Positions 31,012 through 33,558 of a stretch of 33,558 nucleotides of DNA are shown piece after piece. The stretch is from Deltaproteobacteria bacterium CG_4_9_14_3_um_filter_63_12. Lineage in GTDB: Bacteria > Myxococcota_A > Bradymonadia > UBA4248 > UM-FILTER-63-12. Each line of letters begins with the position of its first letter. The first letter of the stretch is position 1. A program made the translations under genes and the position numbers. Below the pieces are notes generated by a model. The model ran no database searches, had not been told where the DNA came from, and worked only from the letters and a program-made list of their open reading frames with translations. The stretch covers positions 1-33,558 of the forward strand of contig PFUG01000114.1 in assembly GCA_002789955.1 (NCBI GenBank). The letters are read 5' to 3'.

Positions 31012-33558
31012 TCACCCCAACACCTCGACCAGCTCCGCCACCACCCTCAGCGCGCCCGACTCCTCCCCCTCGAACACCATCGCCTCGAACGATGGCTCGA
31101 ATGACACCGGCCTCAACACGATCCGCGTATGCCGCCACTCTTCCGTCTCACGCTCGAGCATCTCGGACTCGTAGAGCTTCACGGTAAAAGTCCCCAGCTC
31201 GGGGTCGGCGATGTCCTCGTGCTGCGCCAGCACGATCTGGCCTTCCCACGTCCCCACAGCCTCCAACCGCCACACACACCACGCCCCGTTCGGGATTCGA
31301 CGGTTCATCGACTCCCCCACCACCTGGGCCACGAACAACCCCAGCGCCGGCTTGGTGCGGCCGTTCAAGGCGACCCATTCGACGCCTGACGGGTTCACGA
31401 CCTCCTCGTGCTGCAGCACCTCGCCGACGGCCTGGGCGTCGGAGAACCGCCCCGCGGCCACCTTCAGCGTGTAGAGGGGAACCGCGTTGACGAAGGGAAG
31501 AACGTCCTCGAGCGGCACCCGCTCGAACGGCAACACCTTGGCGCCAACTTCGTCGTCCTTCTTCCGGTCCTTCTGATTACTGTCCGTCTTATTACTATTG
31601 ATGCGCGCGTACACCTCGTTCAGCAGTCGCGTCGTCAGGAACTTTCGCAGCTCGGTGTCCTGGAAGAAGAGCGTGACGAAATCGCCGTTCTCCTCCAGGT
31701 GCTCCGTCATCTTGTCCTCGAGCGCCGGGTTGAAGATGTGCGCGAAGTTGGCCTTGTCGTTGGCCTCGGCCCCGAGCCGCACCTCGTCGGAGCTCACCAG
31801 CGCATCGGCGACCCCGCTCAGCGTGTTGTTGATGTGGTCAGGCAGGTTCAGCCCAAAGCGCTGATTGAGCGCGTCGATGATCGTCGAGAGCAGCACCTTG
31901 GGGCTCGCCCCAGCACCAGTCCCCGTCGCTCCCGGTCCCGTGAGCGCTCCGCCCTCGTCCTGCTGCAAGTCCAGGTCGCCTTCGGCGTCTTTCTGCAGCT
32001 TCAGGGACGCCAGGATCACATCGTCGTCGAGGTCGAGGGCCCCGCCGGTCTCGGGCCTCGGCAGCTTCGTGAGCAGCATGCGCCCAAAGGCGTAGAGCTT
32101 CTCCAACGCTGGATCCTGAAAGGGCACGATCTGGGCGAGGAAGCTGTAGAGGTTCTTGTAGGCGACGAGCCGGCTCCGAAACGCCTCCTGCAGCTCGACG
32201 CGCTCGTCGTCGTTGCCGCCCAGAGCTTTGAAGCGGTCGACGGCGGGATCGAGCCAGCCGTTCAGCTTCGCGTGGCTCGATGGGCTCACGGTGTTGGGGA
32301 GCTGGTAGAAGACTGCGGCAAACCCATTGACCTCGGACTCGGAAAAGACTTGAGCCTCAGCCAGCTCGTGCTGCAGGTCATAGAGGCGCTGCGGGTCTAC
32401 CTCGTCCGCGGTGGTCGTCGTCTCATAGTAGTCCTGGAACGACGCCAGGATCCCCTCTCGCTCGTTCACGAAGTCCAGGACGAAGGTCTGCTCCTTGCCC
32501 GCCGCCATGCGATTGAGCCGCGACAGCGTCTGCACCGCCTGAATGCCCGAGAGCCGCTTGTCCACGTACATCGCGCAGAGCAGCGGCTGGTCGAAGCCCG
32601 TCTGATACTTGTTCGCCACCAGCAGCACCTGGTAGCCGTCGGAGGCGAACTTCTCCGGCAGCTCGCCCTCCTTGATCCCCTCGTTCATGCCGACCTCGGT
32701 GTAGGTCGCCATGGGCGTGTCGGCGTCTGTGACCTCGCCCGAGAACGCGACGAGGCAGCGGATGTTGGTGTAGCCCATCTCGGCGATGTAGCCGTCGAAG
32801 CTGAGCTTGTACTTCACCGCCTGGAGCCTAGACCCCGTGACGACCATCGCCTTCGCCTTGCCGCCGAGCTGGTGGGCGACCGTGCTGCGGAAGTGCTCGA
32901 TGATGAGCTGGGTCTTCTGCGAGATGTTCGTGGGGTGCAGGTTGACGTACTTCGCCAACGCCGAGGACGCCTTGCGCTTGTCGAGCTGCGGATCGTCCGC
33001 CACCGCTTTGGCCAGCTTGAAGAAGCGGTTGTAGGTCGTGTAGCCCAGCAGCACGTCGAGGATGAACTTCTCCTCGATGGCCTGTCGCATGGAGTACAGA
33101 TGGAAAGGCGCCGGCTTTCCGTCTGGCCCTCTGTGGCCGAACATCTCGAGGGTCTTGTGCTTCGGGGTCGCCGTGAAGGCGAAAAAGCTCATATTGGGCT
33201 GCGGCCCGCGCAACAGGGCTTTGCGGAGGGCGAGCTGGTCGGGGGTCGAGAGCTCCTCCCCCTCATCCCAATCGAGCTGCTGCTCGCTGAGCTTCTCGTC
33301 CAGGCTGCTGTCGGCCAGCATCTCCTTGACGTTTACCGCCATCTCGCCGCTCTGCGACGAGTGGGCCTCGTCGACGATGAGCGCATAGCGACGGTCCGGA
33401 AGCGCCTCGACCTTGCCCTGAATGAACCCGAACTTGTGGATCGTCGAGATGATGATCGGCGTGCCGGTGGCCAACGCCGCGGCCAATTGCTCCGAGTTCT
33501 GGTCGATCTTCTCGACGACCCCGTCCTTGTGGTCGAACTGGTAGATGGTGTTCTGGAG
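31012..33558 (-). CDS. hsdR: Type I restriction enzyme R subunit with C-terminal S24-like domain (5' end outside window)
   Basis: This is the ATP-dependent translocase/nuclease subunit of a type I restriction system. The frame stays open to the window edge, so the N-terminal nuclease domain and Walker A are missing here; about 848 residues are visible. Motor motifs are VDEAHSSQSGE (DEAx box), FAFTATPKHKTLEMFG and TGFDQPLLCAMYVDKRLSG followed by QTLSRLNR (motifs V and VI). A Gly/Ala-rich linker near 31900-31950 follows. The last 110-130 residues resemble a LexA/S24 peptidase: LFVAQVVGESMNRRIPNGAW (Ser codon 31309-31311) and, 44 residues on, GTFTVKLYES (Lys codon 31177-31179). HsdS and HsdM are not in the window. 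Confidence 0.9.
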   Translation of the reverse strand, partial: LQNTIYQFDHKDGVVEKIDQNSEQLAAALATGTPIIISTIHKFGFIQGKVEALPDRRYALIVDEAHSSQSGEMAVNVKEMLADSSLDEKLSEQQLDWDEGEELSTPDQLALRKALLRGPQPNMSFFAFTATPKHKTLEMFGHRGPDGKPAPFHLYSMRQAIEEKFILDVLLGYTTYNRFFKLAKAVADDPQLDKRKASSALAKYVNLHPTNISQKTQLIIEHFRSTVAHQLGGKAKAMVVTGSRLQAVKYKLSFDGYIAEMGYTNIRCLVAFSGEVTDADTPMATYTEVGMNEGIKEGELPEKFASDGYQVLLVANKYQTGFDQPLLCAMYVDKRLSGIQAVQTLSRLNRMAAGKEQTFVLDFVNEREGILASFQDYYETTTTADEVDPQRLYDLQHELAEAQVFSESEVNGFAAVFYQLPNTVSPSSHAKLNGWLDPAVDRFKALGGNDDERVELQEAFRSRLVAYKNLYSFLAQIVPFQDPALEKLYAFGRMLLTKLPRPETGGALDLDDDVILASLKLQKDAEGDLDLQQDEGGALTGPGATGTGAGASPKVLLSTIIDALNQRFGLNLPDHINNTLSGVADALVSSDEVRLGAEANDKANFAHIFNPALEDKMTEHLEENGDFVTLFFQDTELRKFLTTRLLNEVYARINSNKTDSNQKDRKKDDEVGAKVLPFERVPLEDVLPFVNAVPLYTLKVAAGRFSDAQAVGEVLQHEEVVNPSGVEWVALNGRTKPALGLFVAQVVGESMNRRIPNGAWCVWRLEAVGTWEGQIVLAQHEDIADPELGTFTVKLYESEMLERETEEWRHTRIVLRPVSFEPSFEAMVFEGEESGALRVVAELVEVLG

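Noticed and set aside
30677-31138. Minus-strand 153-residue frame at the junction of the third module gene and hsdR
   Set aside because: It overlaps both genes in other frames; its Gly-rich middle is hsdR 3' sequence read out of frame. It did help to spot the second hsdR end at 29242.

Overview
The window is high-GC (by eye roughly 60-65%) bacterial DNA, densely packed with genes on both strands. A Cys-rich lipoprotein of Stig1-type repeats, an acidic lipoprotein, several periplasmic or membrane proteins without obvious family, many GTG/TTG starts and a sensor-kinase/receiver pair all suggest a Gram-negative from the Myxococcota/Deltaproteobacteria sphere. This is inference from gene content; no rRNA or marker phylogeny is available here. 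No rRNA, tRNA or CRISPR array was seen.

Layout. 1-2.7 kb: a lipoprotein, a short-chain dehydrogenase and a small TerB-like protein. 2.7-8.2 kb (minus strand): a five-gene operon with a nitrate/taurine-type ABC importer whose parts carry unusual extra domains. The substrate-binding protein is joined to an OmpA peptidoglycan-binding domain, the ATPase carries an N-terminal PEGA-like domain, and two coiled-coil proteins flank them. 8.3-11.1 kb: a radical SAM enzyme followed by a PRMT-like methyltransferase, and a divergent trans-aconitate methyltransferase. 11.1-13.5 kb: a 790-residue lipoprotein with 16 Cys-rich repeats. 13.8-19.6 kb: a single-domain response regulator, a membrane protein, a DUF99 protein, a soluble GAF-type histidine kinase, two exported proteins of unknown role and glyoxalase I. 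19.7-25.8 kb (minus strand): a complete SUF iron-sulfur operon, rrf2-sufB-sufC-sufD-sufS-sufU, with a candidate promoter overlapped by a palindrome. 25.8-26.6 kb: a decayed stretch with a transposase remnant and hairpins. 26.9-28.5 kb: cofactor-independent phosphoglycerate mutase. 28.5-29.2 kb: a mosaic of dispersed repeats.

29.2-33.6 kb is the accessory end. A HigB/RelE-like toxin, an Xre antitoxin with a long C-terminal tail and a third, DUF6941-like gene overlap by ATGA junctions. This module is visibly less GC-rich than its surroundings. It lies between the 3' end of a type I restriction hsdR gene and a second, decayed copy of that same 3' end. The HsdR subunit runs off the window and ends in what looks like a LexA/S24-type Ser-Lys peptidase domain.

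The most promising leads for undescribed biology are the domain-fused ABC operon, the three-gene toxin-antitoxin-like module inserted at the hsdR 3' end, the HsdR-S24 fusion, and the radical SAM/PRMT-like pair.
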